A DNA stretch of 64,000 bases from Streptomyces sp. CCM_MD2014 (GTDB lineage: Bacteria > Actinomycetota > Actinomycetes > Streptomycetales > Streptomycetaceae), in contig NZ_CP009754.1 in the NCBI RefSeq assembly GCF_000772045.1, forward strand, positions 1,922,001 to 1,986,000, written 5' to 3'. Of this stretch, positions 44,461 to 53,612 are shown in pieces (positions within the stretch are counted from its first letter, which is position 1; each line of letters opens with the position of its first letter). The position numbers and the translations under genes were made by a program. The notes under the pieces are model-generated. The model saw only the letters and a program-made list of their open reading frames with translations. It did no database searches and was not told the origin of the DNA.

Positions 44461-45464
44461 GTCTCCCCCATCGGTTTCTCGGCGGCCGTCAGCTTTTCGA
44501 CGGCGGCGGCCACGTCGGTGGCCGTGACGGTGTTCAGGCAGGGGTGCCCGGGGACGGGGCAGTCCCGGGCCCTGCTGTCGGCGCAGGGCGCGTCCTGGTC
44601 GCCCAGCAGCACGTAGGGGACGCCGTAGGGCCGCCAGCGTTCGGCGGGTACGACGGGGGCGAACAGGGAGACGACGGGGGTGCCGACGGCCGCGGCGAGG
44701 TGGGCGGGCGCGGTGTTGCCGGTGACGACGACGGAGGCGCCCGCGAGGACGGCGGCCAGTTCGGGGGCGTCGGTGCGACCGCCCAGATCGGTGCCGTGCC
44801 GGCCGGCGACGTGGGCGGTGAGGTCGCGCTCGCCGGGTCCCCCGGTGACCAGGACCCGGTGTCCGGCGGCGGCGAGTTCGCGTACGGCCTCGGCGGCGCG
44901 TTCGGGGCTCCAGGCGCGGGCGGGGACACTGGCGCCGGGGTGCAGGACGACGTAGGGGCCGGGGCCGGTGAGGGTGTCGGCGGGCGGCGGGGTGTGCACG
45001 CGCAGCCGTCCGTCGTCGGGGCGGGGGAACCCGGCCGCCTCGGCGAGGTCGAGCGCGGCCTCGGCCTCGTGGGCGTGCGGGGCGCGTTGGTGACGCAGGT
45101 CGAGGAGCGATCCCGGGTAGTCCACGCTGTCCGCCGCGATGTACCGGACGCCGGCCAGGCGCAGCACCAGGGCGGTGGGCAGCGGGGACTGGTGGAAGGA
45201 GGTGAGGATCAGCGCGGTGTCGGCGTCGATGCGTGCGACGAGCGCGTCGATGTCCTCGCGGCTGACGTCGGGCGGCGCGAACCCGCCCCAGGGCGCCTCC
45301 CACACCAGCACCTCGTCGACGCCGGGCAGGAGCCGGGCGGCGGGCGCGCCGCGTGCCCCGCAGAGCATGGTGACGTGGTCGGCCCGCGCGGCGACGGCCC
45401 GTACGGCGGGGCCGGCGAGCAGGACGTCGCCGAAGCTGTCGAGCCGGGTGACGAGCGCCTTCAT
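44457..45464 (-). CDS. Family 9 glycosyltransferase (heptosyltransferase-like), second copy
   Basis: A 335-residue GT-B enzyme. MKALVTRLDSFGDVLLAGPAVRAV, VVLHPGASVPARAWSPE and VVTGNTAPAHLAAAVGTPVVSLF are GT9 landmarks. A Cys-rich C-terminal piece (CADSRARDCPVPGHPCLNTV) resembles the end of heptosyltransferases. Two GT9 enzymes together with GmhA, HldE and a GmhB-like phosphatase make ADP-heptose the most economical donor. ATGA overlaps on both sides. Confidence 0.88.
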   Translation of the reverse strand: MKALVTRLDSFGDVLLAGPAVRAVAARADHVTMLCGARGAPAARLLPGVDEVLVWEAPWGGFAPPDVSREDIDALVARIDADTALILTSFHQSPLPTALVLRLAGVRYIAADSVDYPGSLLDLRHQRAPHAHEAEAALDLAEAAGFPRPDDGRLRVHTPPPADTLTGPGPYVVLHPGASVPARAWSPERAAEAVRELAAAGHRVLVTGGPGERDLTAHVAGRHGTDLGGRTDAPELAAVLAGASVVVTGNTAPAHLAAAVGTPVVSLFAPVVPAERWRPYGVPYVLLGDQDAPCADSRARDCPVPGHPCLNTVTATDVAAAVEKLTAAEKPMGET

Positions 45465-46141
45465 GCCGGCCTCCCGCTGCCTTCGCCGCGCGCGCGTGCC
45501 GTGCCGGCGGCGGGCGCGGTGCGCGACCGGGTCTGCGCTGCGCCGTCCGCGCCCCGGGCGGTGTACGCCGCCGGGGCGGGCCGCTCGCCGGCGGGGACGC
45601 GTCCGCCGGGCGGGCCGTCGAGGACGGTGCGTACGGCGGTGAGGAGGTCCGGGGCGACGTGGGGTGCGGCGGCCGTCTCCTCGGGGCGGGTGCGGTCGTT
45701 GGGGACGAGGATGCCGTGGGCGCCGGCGCGTTCGGCGGCCTCCATGTCCGCGCCGATGTCGCCGACCACGACGCAGTCGGCGGGGCCGGCGCACAGGCGT
45801 CCGGCGGCCCACAGGACCATGCCGGGCTGCGGCTTGCGGCAGTGGCAGCCGTCGTCGGGGCCGTGCGGGCAGACGGCCCAGACGTCGAAGGGGCCGATCA
45901 GCTCGTCGATGCGGCGGTTGACGCGCCGGACGTCGCCGTCGCCGATCAGGCCGCGGGCCACGCCGGACTGGTTGGTGACGACGCCGACGCGGACGCCGTG
46001 TTCGCGCAGCAGGGCCACCGCCTCGCGGGCGCCTTCGACGGGGCGGACCCGGTCCGGGTCGCCGTTGTAGGGGACGTCGTGGACGAGGGTGCCGTCGCGG
46101 TCGAAGAGGACGGCCTTCACGGGGCTGCCTGCGGCGCTCAT
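45461..46141 (-). CDS. gmhB: HAD-IIIA phosphatase, D,D-heptose-1,7-bisphosphatase-like (GmhB)
   Basis: A 226-residue phosphatase. The HAD nucleophile motif is LFDRDGTL (D14, D16), motif II is VVTNQSGVARGLI, and the zinc loop CPHGPDDGCHCRKPQPGM is the hallmark of GmhB. VVGDIGADMEAAERAG is the last motif. Role: removal of the 1,7-bisphosphate C7 phosphate between the two HldE reactions. A Pro/Ala/Arg-rich tail of about 50 residues is extra. Histidinol-phosphatase is the alternative, disfavoured by context. Confidence 0.88.
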   Translation of the reverse strand: MSAAGSPVKAVLFDRDGTLVHDVPYNGDPDRVRPVEGAREAVALLREHGVRVGVVTNQSGVARGLIGDGDVRRVNRRIDELIGPFDVWAVCPHGPDDGCHCRKPQPGMVLWAAGRLCAGPADCVVVGDIGADMEAAERAGAHGILVPNDRTRPEETAAAPHVAPDLLTAVRTVLDGPPGGRVPAGERPAPAAYTARGADGAAQTRSRTAPAAGTARARGEGSGRPA

Positions 46142-47172
46142 GCGGCCACCTCCCGCCAGGCGGGGGCGGCGCGGTGGCGCCACAGTCCGCTGAGCCGGTG
46201 CCAGGTCGCGGCGGGCGGGATGAGCGCGCTGGTGACCAGCATGGTCGTGACCTCGTGCCGGGTACGCGGTCCCGGCGCGATGCGGGCCCAGGCGAACTCG
46301 GCGGTGCCCGCGGCCCAGCCGGCCCCGGCCACTGCGGCGGCCCGGGGGCGTCCGGCCAGTGCCAGGGCGAGGGCTGCCGCCCCGGCGGCGGTGATCGCCG
46401 CGTGGCGCCGGATCCGGCCCCGGGGCGCGACCGCCTTGGCCCACCAGTCGGGGCCGTGCAGCCGCCGCATCAGGGCGTCGTCGGCGTTGCCGCGCTGCTG
46501 CTTCAGGGAGACCCAGCGTGCGGCGGGGCGTACGGGGTGCCGGGTGGTGCGACGGCCGCGCCGGATGCGCCAGCCCGCGTCGAGGACGCGCAGCGCGAGG
46601 TCGGCGTCCTCGCGGAAGGCGCGGGTGAAGCGTTCGTCGAAGCCGCCGACCTGTTTGAGCACGTCGGTGCGGTAGGCCATGTCGGCGGTGATCCACCTGG
46701 CCCGGGCGAGACCGGCGGTGACGCGCTCCCAGTCGGTGGGGCGGCGCTCGCCGGGCAGCGGCACGGCGATCACGCCCTGCACGGCGCCGGTGTCGGGGGC
46801 CGCCTCGGCGAGGTCCTGGATCAGCTGGTCGCACCAGTGGGGGCCGACCTGGACGTCGTCGTCGAGGAAGGCGGTCCAGGGGGAAGTGACCGCGCGGCAG
46901 CCCGTGTTGCGGGCGGCGGCGGGACCGCGCCCTCCGCTGCGCAGCACCACCGTGCGCTCGCGCAGATCGCCGAGGACGGTCAGGGCGTGTTCCAGCGCGC
47001 CCGGGTCGGCGTCGGGGTCCGGCCGGTCGTCGACGAGGACGATCTCGTCGGGGCCGGGTCCGTGCGCGGCGACCAGCGCGGCCAGGCAGTCGGCCAGCGT
47101 GTCGCGCACCAGGGTGGGGACGACGACGGCGTACCCGGTGCGCGGGCTGCCGGTCCCGGGGGCGGTGCTCAT
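46138..47172 (-). CDS. Family 2 glycosyltransferase with C-terminal membrane region
   Basis: A 344-residue enzyme. YAVVVPTLVRDTLADCLAAL begins the GT-A fold, VLVDDRPDPDADPG is the sugar-nucleotide loop, and FLDDDVQVGPHW carries the metal-binding Asp. MAYRTDVLKQVGGFDERFTRAFREDADLALRV is typical of GT2. The last 80 residues contain hydrophobic helices (AAITAAGAAALALALAG and RPRAAAVAGAGWAAG), so the enzyme is membrane-associated, which the other two GT2 enzymes are not. It overlaps the carbamoyltransferase gene. Confidence 0.88.
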   Translation of the reverse strand: MSTAPGTGSPRTGYAVVVPTLVRDTLADCLAALVAAHGPGPDEIVLVDDRPDPDADPGALEHALTVLGDLRERTVVLRSGGRGPAAARNTGCRAVTSPWTAFLDDDVQVGPHWCDQLIQDLAEAAPDTGAVQGVIAVPLPGERRPTDWERVTAGLARARWITADMAYRTDVLKQVGGFDERFTRAFREDADLALRVLDAGWRIRRGRRTTRHPVRPAARWVSLKQQRGNADDALMRRLHGPDWWAKAVAPRGRIRRHAAITAAGAAALALALAGRPRAAAVAGAGWAAGTAEFAWARIAPGPRTRHEVTTMLVTSALIPPAATWHRLSGLWRHRAAPAWREVAA

Positions 47173-48809
47173 GCGAACGCCCGTCCCCGGCGCACCGCGA
47201 AGGGGCCGATGGCCAGCAGGTCCACGGGTGCCGAGCCGAAGCACTCCAGCGCGTCGCGCGGGTCGTCGACCATGGGCCGCCCGGCGGTGTTGAGGCTGGT
47301 GTTGACGACGACGGGCAGCCCGGTGCGCCGTTCGAAGGCGGCCAGCATGCGTGCGACGAGCGGCTCGCGGCGTTCCTCGACGGTCTGGATGCGGGCGGTG
47401 CCGTCGACGTGGACGACGGCCGGGATGCGGTCGCGCCAGTCGGGGGCGACGTCGTGCACGAAGAGCATGTACGGGCTGGGGACCGGCCCGGTGAAGATGT
47501 CGGCGGCGCGGTCGGCGAGCACCATCGGCGCGACGGGGCGGAACTCCTCGCGGCCCTTGACGTGGTTGAGGCGCTCGAGGTTCTCCGCGCGGCCGGGGTG
47601 GGCCATCAGGGAGCGGTGTCCGAGGGCGCGCGGCCCGAACTCGCTGCGGCCCTGGAACCAGGCGACGACGCCGTCCCGGGCCAGTTCCTCGGCGACGGTC
47701 TCGGCGATGTCGTCCGGCTCCTCGTAGGGGACGGCGGCCGTCTCCAGCCAGGCGCGGATCTCGTCGTCGCTCCAGCCGCGGCCGAGGTCGGCGCCGGGCA
47801 TCGGCTCGGGCGCGGCGCCCTCCTGGGCGGCGGCCACGTGCAGGGCGCCGCCGAGGGCGGTTCCGGCGTCGCCGGCGGCGGGCTGGACCCACACGTGCCG
47901 GTACGGGCCGCGGGCGGCGATCTTCGAGTTGGCGACGCAGTTCAGCGCGACGCCGCCCGCCATGGTCAGGGCCTCGCCCCCGGCCTCGCCGTGCAGCCAG
48001 TGGACGAGTTCGAGGAGGAGTTCCTCCAGTACGGCCTGGGTGCTCGCGGCGAGGTCGGCGTGGTCCTTCGTCCAGTCCTCGCCCTTGGCGCGCGGCGGGG
48101 CGAGGGCCGCCCAGTCGACGCCGTGGGCGCGGAAGCCGCCGTCGCCGGTGGCGTGGATGTGCTCACGGAGCCGGTCTAGGTGGCGGGGGGTGCCGTAGGA
48201 GGCGAGGGCCATCACCTTGTACTCGTCGCTGCTGCGCAGGAAGCCGAGGTGCTCGGTCAGTTCCTCGTAGACGAGGCCGAGCGAGTGCGGCAGTGCCTGC
48301 GTGGCGAGGACGTCGAGCTTGCCGTCGCGGTAGCGGCCCGCCAGGTGGGAGGCGGACTCGCCGCGGCCGTCGAGGACGAGGACGTCGTTGTCGGGGTGCG
48401 GCGAGGCCGGTCCGGCGGAGGCGGCGTGCGCCACGTGGTGCGGGACGAAGACGACCTGGTCGGGGTCGAGCCCGGGCAGCGCCTCGGCGAGGAACTCGGG
48501 GGCCCGGCGGGCGTACTCGAGCCGCAGCGGGTCCCAGGGGTCGTCCAGGCCCAGGTCGCGGGCGGGCCGGGCGAGCTTGGGGTCGAAGGAGTAGGCGACG
48601 GCGTCCAGCTCCCCCGGCCGCACCCCGGCGTGCTCCAGGCACCACCGCGCCGACAGCTCCGGGACCTCCCAGGCGGAGAAGGGCACCGGGCGCTTGCCGT
48701 GCTTGCGCCGGCTGAACCGCTCCTCCTCGGCGGCCGCGACCGTCCGGCCGTCGACGACGAGCGCGGCGGCCGGGTCGTGGAACAGGGCGTTGATACCAAG
48801 GATGCGCAT
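47169..48809 (-). CDS. NodU/CmcH-family carbamoyltransferase
   Basis: A 546-residue enzyme that transfers a carbamoyl group from carbamoyl phosphate through carbamoyl-AMP. MRILGINALFHDPAAALV is the family start, VFVPHHVAHAAS holds the metal-site histidines of the Kae1-like domain, and QGRSEFGPRALGHRSLMAHP to VNTSLNTAGRPMVDDPRDAL forms the YrdC-like and C-terminal part. ATG 48809 follows GAGAGGAG. Being first in the operon, it predicts that the final glycan or glycoside is O-carbamoylated. Confidence 0.93.
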   Translation of the reverse strand: MRILGINALFHDPAAALVVDGRTVAAAEEERFSRRKHGKRPVPFSAWEVPELSARWCLEHAGVRPGELDAVAYSFDPKLARPARDLGLDDPWDPLRLEYARRAPEFLAEALPGLDPDQVVFVPHHVAHAASAGPASPHPDNDVLVLDGRGESASHLAGRYRDGKLDVLATQALPHSLGLVYEELTEHLGFLRSSDEYKVMALASYGTPRHLDRLREHIHATGDGGFRAHGVDWAALAPPRAKGEDWTKDHADLAASTQAVLEELLLELVHWLHGEAGGEALTMAGGVALNCVANSKIAARGPYRHVWVQPAAGDAGTALGGALHVAAAQEGAAPEPMPGADLGRGWSDDEIRAWLETAAVPYEEPDDIAETVAEELARDGVVAWFQGRSEFGPRALGHRSLMAHPGRAENLERLNHVKGREEFRPVAPMVLADRAADIFTGPVPSPYMLFVHDVAPDWRDRIPAVVHVDGTARIQTVEERREPLVARMLAAFERRTGLPVVVNTSLNTAGRPMVDDPRDALECFGSAPVDLLAIGPFAVRRGRAFA

Positions 48810-48873
48810 GGGGCGGACTCCTCTCTCGGCGTCGCGGGTGCCGCGGGGCAGTTGCCTCAAACACTTGGAGACA

Positions 48874-48915
48874 GGTCACTTCCGGAGAAAAGCGAATGCA
48901 TCACCCTAAGTGACC
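48874..48915. promoter_or_regulatory. 8-bp inverted repeat upstream of the glycan operon
   Basis: GGTCACTT (48874-48881) and AAGTGACC (48908-48915) are perfect complements 26 bases apart, in the 120-bp gap between the carbamoyltransferase start and the SDR stop. Operator or terminator of the SDR gene; no -10/-35 pair is clear. Confidence 0.5.
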
Positions 48916-48929
48916 GTTTCGGACCCGGG

Positions 48930-49937
<1,008 letters not shown>

Positions 49938-50041
49938 GGGGTCCTCCTCACTCTCACCGTCACGTGCGTGTCGGCTGAGTAACCCGATGCAGACCACCGC
50001 TATCCCGAACAGACATTCGAGGAGGCACTATGAACCGCGTA

Positions 50042-50058
50042 TATACTCGCAGCGTATA
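50042..50058. promoter_or_regulatory. TATAC-N7-GTATA operator-like palindrome
   Basis: TATAC (50042-50046) and GTATA (50054-50058) form a 17-bp element in an AT-rich island 8 bases before the deacetylase start. GntR-family sites often look like this. It may serve the divergent SDR gene as well. Confidence 0.55.
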
Positions 50059-50066
50059 GTCCTCAC

Positions 50067-50891
50067 ATGCCTTCTCTGACCAGGAAGATGACGAAACGGG
50101 GGACCGGGTTGCGTGCGCTCGCGACCTTCGCCGCAGCCGCCTCACTGACCCTCGCGCTCAGCGGCTGCACGAAGCTGGAGACCGTCTCCCCCAGCTCCGT
50201 CCGGAACGCCGCCGCCGACGCCCGGGCCGATGGCAAGGCCGCTGCGGACGGCACCCAGGCCCGGGCGGCCGGGCTCGGCACCGTCGACTGCGCGCACACC
50301 AAGTGCATCGCGCTGACCTTCGACGCCGGACCGAGCGAGAACTCCGCCCGGCTGCTCGACATACTCAAGGAGAAGCAGGTCCCGGCGACGTTCTTCCTGC
50401 TCGGCAAGCGCCACATCGACACCTATCCCGGACTTGTCAGGCGCATGGCCGACGAGGGCCACGAGGTGGCCAGCCACACCTGGACCCACAAGATCCTCAC
50501 GGACGCGAAGCCGGAGGAGATACGCGAGGAGCTGGAGCGTCCGAACAAGGAGATAGAGCGCCTGACGGGCAAGCGCCCCACGCTGATGCGCCCGCCGCAG
50601 GGCCGCACGGACGACACGGTGCACGACATCTGCCGGGAGCTGGGTCTCGCGGAGGTGCTGTGGAGCGTGACCGCCAAGGACTACAAGACGAACGACTCCG
50701 ACCTGATCACCGAACGGGTCCTGGACCAGTCGTCGCGGGACGGCATCATCCTGCTGCACGACATCTACGACGGCACCGTGCCGGCCGTGCCCGGCATCAT
50801 CGACGCGCTCAAGAAGCGCGGCTACGTCTTCGTGACGGTCCCCCAGCTGCTGGCCCCCGGGAAGGCGGAACCGGGCAAGGTCTACCGCTGA
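50067..50891 (+). CDS. Polysaccharide deacetylase (CE4/NodB) lipoprotein
   Basis: A 274-residue exported enzyme. A basic N-terminus, hydrophobic stretch and lipobox LSGC (Cys34) predict a lipoprotein. The NodB domain (about 80-260) shows TFDAGP (84-89), metal-site H137-TWT-H141, RPPQGR (175-180) and LLHD with H231. The usual motif-1 TFDDGP has Ala87 in place of the metal-binding second Asp, so metal binding may differ. It may deacetylate peptidoglycan or the neighbouring glycan. Confidence 0.9.
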   Translation: MPSLTRKMTKRGTGLRALATFAAAASLTLALSGCTKLETVSPSSVRNAAADARADGKAAADGTQARAAGLGTVDCAHTKCIALTFDAGPSENSARLLDILKEKQVPATFFLLGKRHIDTYPGLVRRMADEGHEVASHTWTHKILTDAKPEEIREELERPNKEIERLTGKRPTLMRPPQGRTDDTVHDICRELGLAEVLWSVTAKDYKTNDSDLITERVLDQSSRDGIILLHDIYDGTVPAVPGIIDALKKRGYVFVTVPQLLAPGKAEPGKVYR

Positions 50892-50912
50892 CGGACGTGC
50901 CACGATCGTCCG

Positions 50913-51353
50913 GTGGCCGTCTTCTCGCTCGAACGCACCGTCCCGCTCACCCCGGACGAGGCCTGGCGCCGGCTCACCCGGTGGGAGCGGCACGGCGACA
51001 CCGTGCCGCTGACCCGGGTCACCGCCGGCCCGCCCGGCCCCACCCGCCGGGGCACGCTGGTCGTGGCCCGCACGGGTGCCGGACCGCTCGCCTTCGCCGA
51101 CCCGATGGAGGTGACGGCCTGGCAGCCGCCGCGCGAGGACGCGACCGGCCGGTGCCGGTTGGAGAAGCGCGGCCGGGTGGTCCGGGGCTGGGCGGAGATC
51201 GAGGTGTCGGCGGGGCCCGGCGGGCGGGCGCGGGTGGTGTGGCGCGAGGAGCTGGACGTCCGGCTCGTCCCGTCCTTCCTCGACGGCCTCCTGGCCGCCT
51301 CGGGGCGTCTCGTCTTCGGCCGCACGGTCGACCACCTGCTGCGGGACCCGTGA
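50913..51353 (+). CDS. SRPBCC-family protein
   Basis: A 146-residue soluble protein, GTG start. The pattern FSLERTVPLTPDEAWRRLTRW, a central beta meander (VVARTGAGPLAFADPMEVTAW) and a final long helix (VPSFLDGLLAASGRLVFGRTVDHLL) fit the START/SRPBCC helix-grip fold. Such proteins bind hydrophobic ligands or act as cyclases/toxin partners; no residue points to one reaction. It lies 21 bp behind the deacetylase gene. Confidence 0.75.
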   Translation: MAVFSLERTVPLTPDEAWRRLTRWERHGDTVPLTRVTAGPPGPTRRGTLVVARTGAGPLAFADPMEVTAWQPPREDATGRCRLEKRGRVVRGWAEIEVSAGPGGRARVVWREELDVRLVPSFLDGLLAASGRLVFGRTVDHLLRDP

Positions 51354-51455
51354 ACCAGCGGCACGCGTGAACCAACGGTTGCGGGCCGGATACGGGACGC
51401 GGACGAGATCGCGCCGCGCGCCTCGCGGACGCCGTTTCCCGCGTACCGTGCCGGC

Positions 51456-52337
51456 ATGTCTCTCACAGCGCGCACCCTCACCCAACTGTCCCTCGCAGGT
51501 GCTTTGTTGACGCTGGCCGTGGCGGCCCCGCCCGCCTCCGCCGGCGACCGGGGCCACGCGGTCCCGTTGCGCGTCGCCACCTACAACATCCACGCCGGGG
51601 CGGGCTCGGACGGCGTCTTCGACCTCGACCGGCAGGCCGCCGCGCTGCGCGCCCTGGACGCGGACGTGATCGGCCTCCAGGAGGTCGACGTGCACTGGGG
51701 AGCCCGCAGCCAGGGGCTCGACGTGGCCGGGGAACTGGCCGAGCGGCTCGGCATGCGGGTGGCGTTCGCGCCGATCTACAGCCTCGACCCGGTGACGGCC
51801 GGGGAACCCCGGCGCGAGTACGGCGTGGCGGTGCTGTCCCGCTTCCCGGTCCGCTCCGCGACGAACCACGAGATCACCCGCCTGTCCACGCAGGACGAGA
51901 ACCCGGTGCCGGCCCCCGCACCCGGCTTCGGCGAGGTGACGCTCAAGGTGCGCGGCGTGCCGGTGCAGGTGTTCGTGACCCACCTCGACTACCGCGCGGA
52001 CCCGGCGGTGCGCGAGGCCCAGGTCGCCGACACCCGGCGGATCATGGCCCGGGAGCGGGCGGAACTGCCGGGCGCCCGCCAGTTCCTGCTCGGCGACTTC
52101 AACGCCGAGCCCTCGGCACCCGAGCTGGCGCCGCTGTGGAAGGAGCTGCGCGACGCGGGAGCGGGGACCCCGGACACGTATCCGGCCGAGGCGCCGGTGA
52201 AGCGGATCGACTACGTGGCCGTGGGCGAGGGCGTACGGGTGCGCGGCGTCGCCGTACCGGAGGAGCCCACGGCCTCGGACCACCGGCCGGTGGTGGCGGA
52301 GGTGTCCCTGGCGAGGAGGGGACCGGGCCGGGACTGA
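51456..52337 (+). CDS. Secreted endonuclease/exonuclease/phosphatase-family hydrolase
   Basis: A 293-residue protein. A Sec signal peptide ends near ASA (27-29). The EEP domain shows VATYNIHAGAGSDG (metal-site Asn), GLQEVD (Glu), HLDYR, LLGDFNAEP (Asp/Asn) and the catalytic SDHRPVVAEV. Family members are DNases, sphingomyelinases or phosphoinositide phosphatases. Extracellular location in Streptomyces suggests nutrient scavenging or lipid/nucleic-acid cleavage. Substrate unknown. Confidence 0.88.
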   Translation: MSLTARTLTQLSLAGALLTLAVAAPPASAGDRGHAVPLRVATYNIHAGAGSDGVFDLDRQAAALRALDADVIGLQEVDVHWGARSQGLDVAGELAERLGMRVAFAPIYSLDPVTAGEPRREYGVAVLSRFPVRSATNHEITRLSTQDENPVPAPAPGFGEVTLKVRGVPVQVFVTHLDYRADPAVREAQVADTRRIMARERAELPGARQFLLGDFNAEPSAPELAPLWKELRDAGAGTPDTYPAEAPVKRIDYVAVGEGVRVRGVAVPEEPTASDHRPVVAEVSLARRGPGRD

Positions 52338-52382
52338 GTCCGGCGGCTCCGCGAAGCCCCTGGCCGGTGCCGGGTACGGGGA

Positions 52383-53534
52383 CTACGCCACCGAGCCGAC
52401 GCGCCCCGCCGGGGTCGCCGGGCCGTCGTGGTGGATGGGGGTGTGGGCGCCGGTCAGGGCGGCGCCCGTGCCGCCGTGACGGACCGCGACGATCTCGGCG
52501 GCGATGGACAGGGCCGTCTCCTCCGGGGTGCGGGCGCCGAGGTCCAGGCCGATCGGCGACCTGAGGCGGGCCAGCTCCAGGTCGCTCACGCCGGCCTCGC
52601 GCAGCCGGGCCTGCCGGTCCAGGTGGGTGCGGCGGGAGCCCATCGCGCCGACGTACGCCACCGGGAGGCGCAGCGCCAGCCGGAGCAGCGGGATGTCGAA
52701 CTTGGCGTCGTGGGTCAGGACGCACAGCACCGTGCGCGCGTCGACCTCGGTGCGCGCCAGGTACTCGTGGGGCCACTCGGCGACCACCTCGTCCGCGTCC
52801 GGGAAGCGGGCCGGGGTGGCGAAGACGGGGCGGGCGTCGCACACCGTCACGTGGTGGCCGAGGAACTTGCCGGCCCGCGCCAGCGCCGAGGCGAAGTCGA
52901 TCGCACCGAAGACGATCATGCGGGGTGCCGGGACGGAGGACTCGATCAGCAGGGTGAGCGGTGCTCCGCAGCGCGAGCCCTGCTCACCGATCCGCAGGGT
53001 GCCGGTGCGGCCGGCGTCCAGGAAGGCGCCGGCCTCGGCGGCCGCCGTGCGGTCCAGTTCGGGGTGGCCGCCGAAGCCGCCGGTGCGCGAGCCGTCCGCC
53101 CGGACGACCAGCGCGCGGCCCAGCAGCCGCGCCGGGCCGCTCACGACGCGTGCCACGGCCGCCGTCTCTCCGCGCGCGGCGGCGGCCAGGGCCGTGGTCA
53201 GGGCCGGACGGACGGGGTCGCCCGCCCGTACCGGGGCCACGAGGACGTCGATGACCCCGCCGCAGGTCAGGCCCACGGCGAAGGCGTCCTCGTCGCTGTA
53301 CCCGAAGCGCTCCAGGACGGTTTCGCCGTCCCGGAGGGCCTGCCGGCACAGCTCGTACACGGCTCCCTCCACGCATCCGCCGGAGACCGAGCCGACCACC
53401 GTGCCGCCGGCGTCCACCGCGAGGGCGGCGCCGGTCGGCCGGGGGGCGCTGCCGCCGACGGCCACCACGGTCGCCACGGCGAAGTCGCGTCCCTGCTCGA
53501 CCCACCGGTGGAGCTCCTCGGCGATGTCCAGCAT
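52383..53534 (-). CDS. xdhC: XdhC/CoxI-family molybdenum cofactor insertion protein
   Basis: A 383-residue protein. The N-terminal XdhC_CoxI region includes VAVGGSAPRPTGAALAVD and VSGGCVEGAVYELC, and the C-terminal Rossmann-like region has VAYVGAMGSRRTHLDRQ and SPIGLDLGARTPEETA. XdhC binds molybdenum cofactor and inserts it (after sulfuration) into xanthine dehydrogenase. ATG at 53534 has AGGAGGA 7 bases upstream. Xanthine dehydrogenase genes are 1.7 kb upstream on the same strand, beyond the permease. Confidence 0.9.
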   Translation of the reverse strand: MLDIAEELHRWVEQGRDFAVATVVAVGGSAPRPTGAALAVDAGGTVVGSVSGGCVEGAVYELCRQALRDGETVLERFGYSDEDAFAVGLTCGGVIDVLVAPVRAGDPVRPALTTALAAAARGETAAVARVVSGPARLLGRALVVRADGSRTGGFGGHPELDRTAAAEAGAFLDAGRTGTLRIGEQGSRCGAPLTLLIESSVPAPRMIVFGAIDFASALARAGKFLGHHVTVCDARPVFATPARFPDADEVVAEWPHEYLARTEVDARTVLCVLTHDAKFDIPLLRLALRLPVAYVGAMGSRRTHLDRQARLREAGVSDLELARLRSPIGLDLGARTPEETALSIAAEIVAVRHGGTGAALTGAHTPIHHDGPATPAGRVGSVA

Positions 53535-53612
53535 CTGTCGGTCCTCCTCGGTCCTTCCGGTCCTCCCGGCCTCCTTGGACAACGGGTACGTGAAGGGTTC
53601 CCGTCGTGGCGG

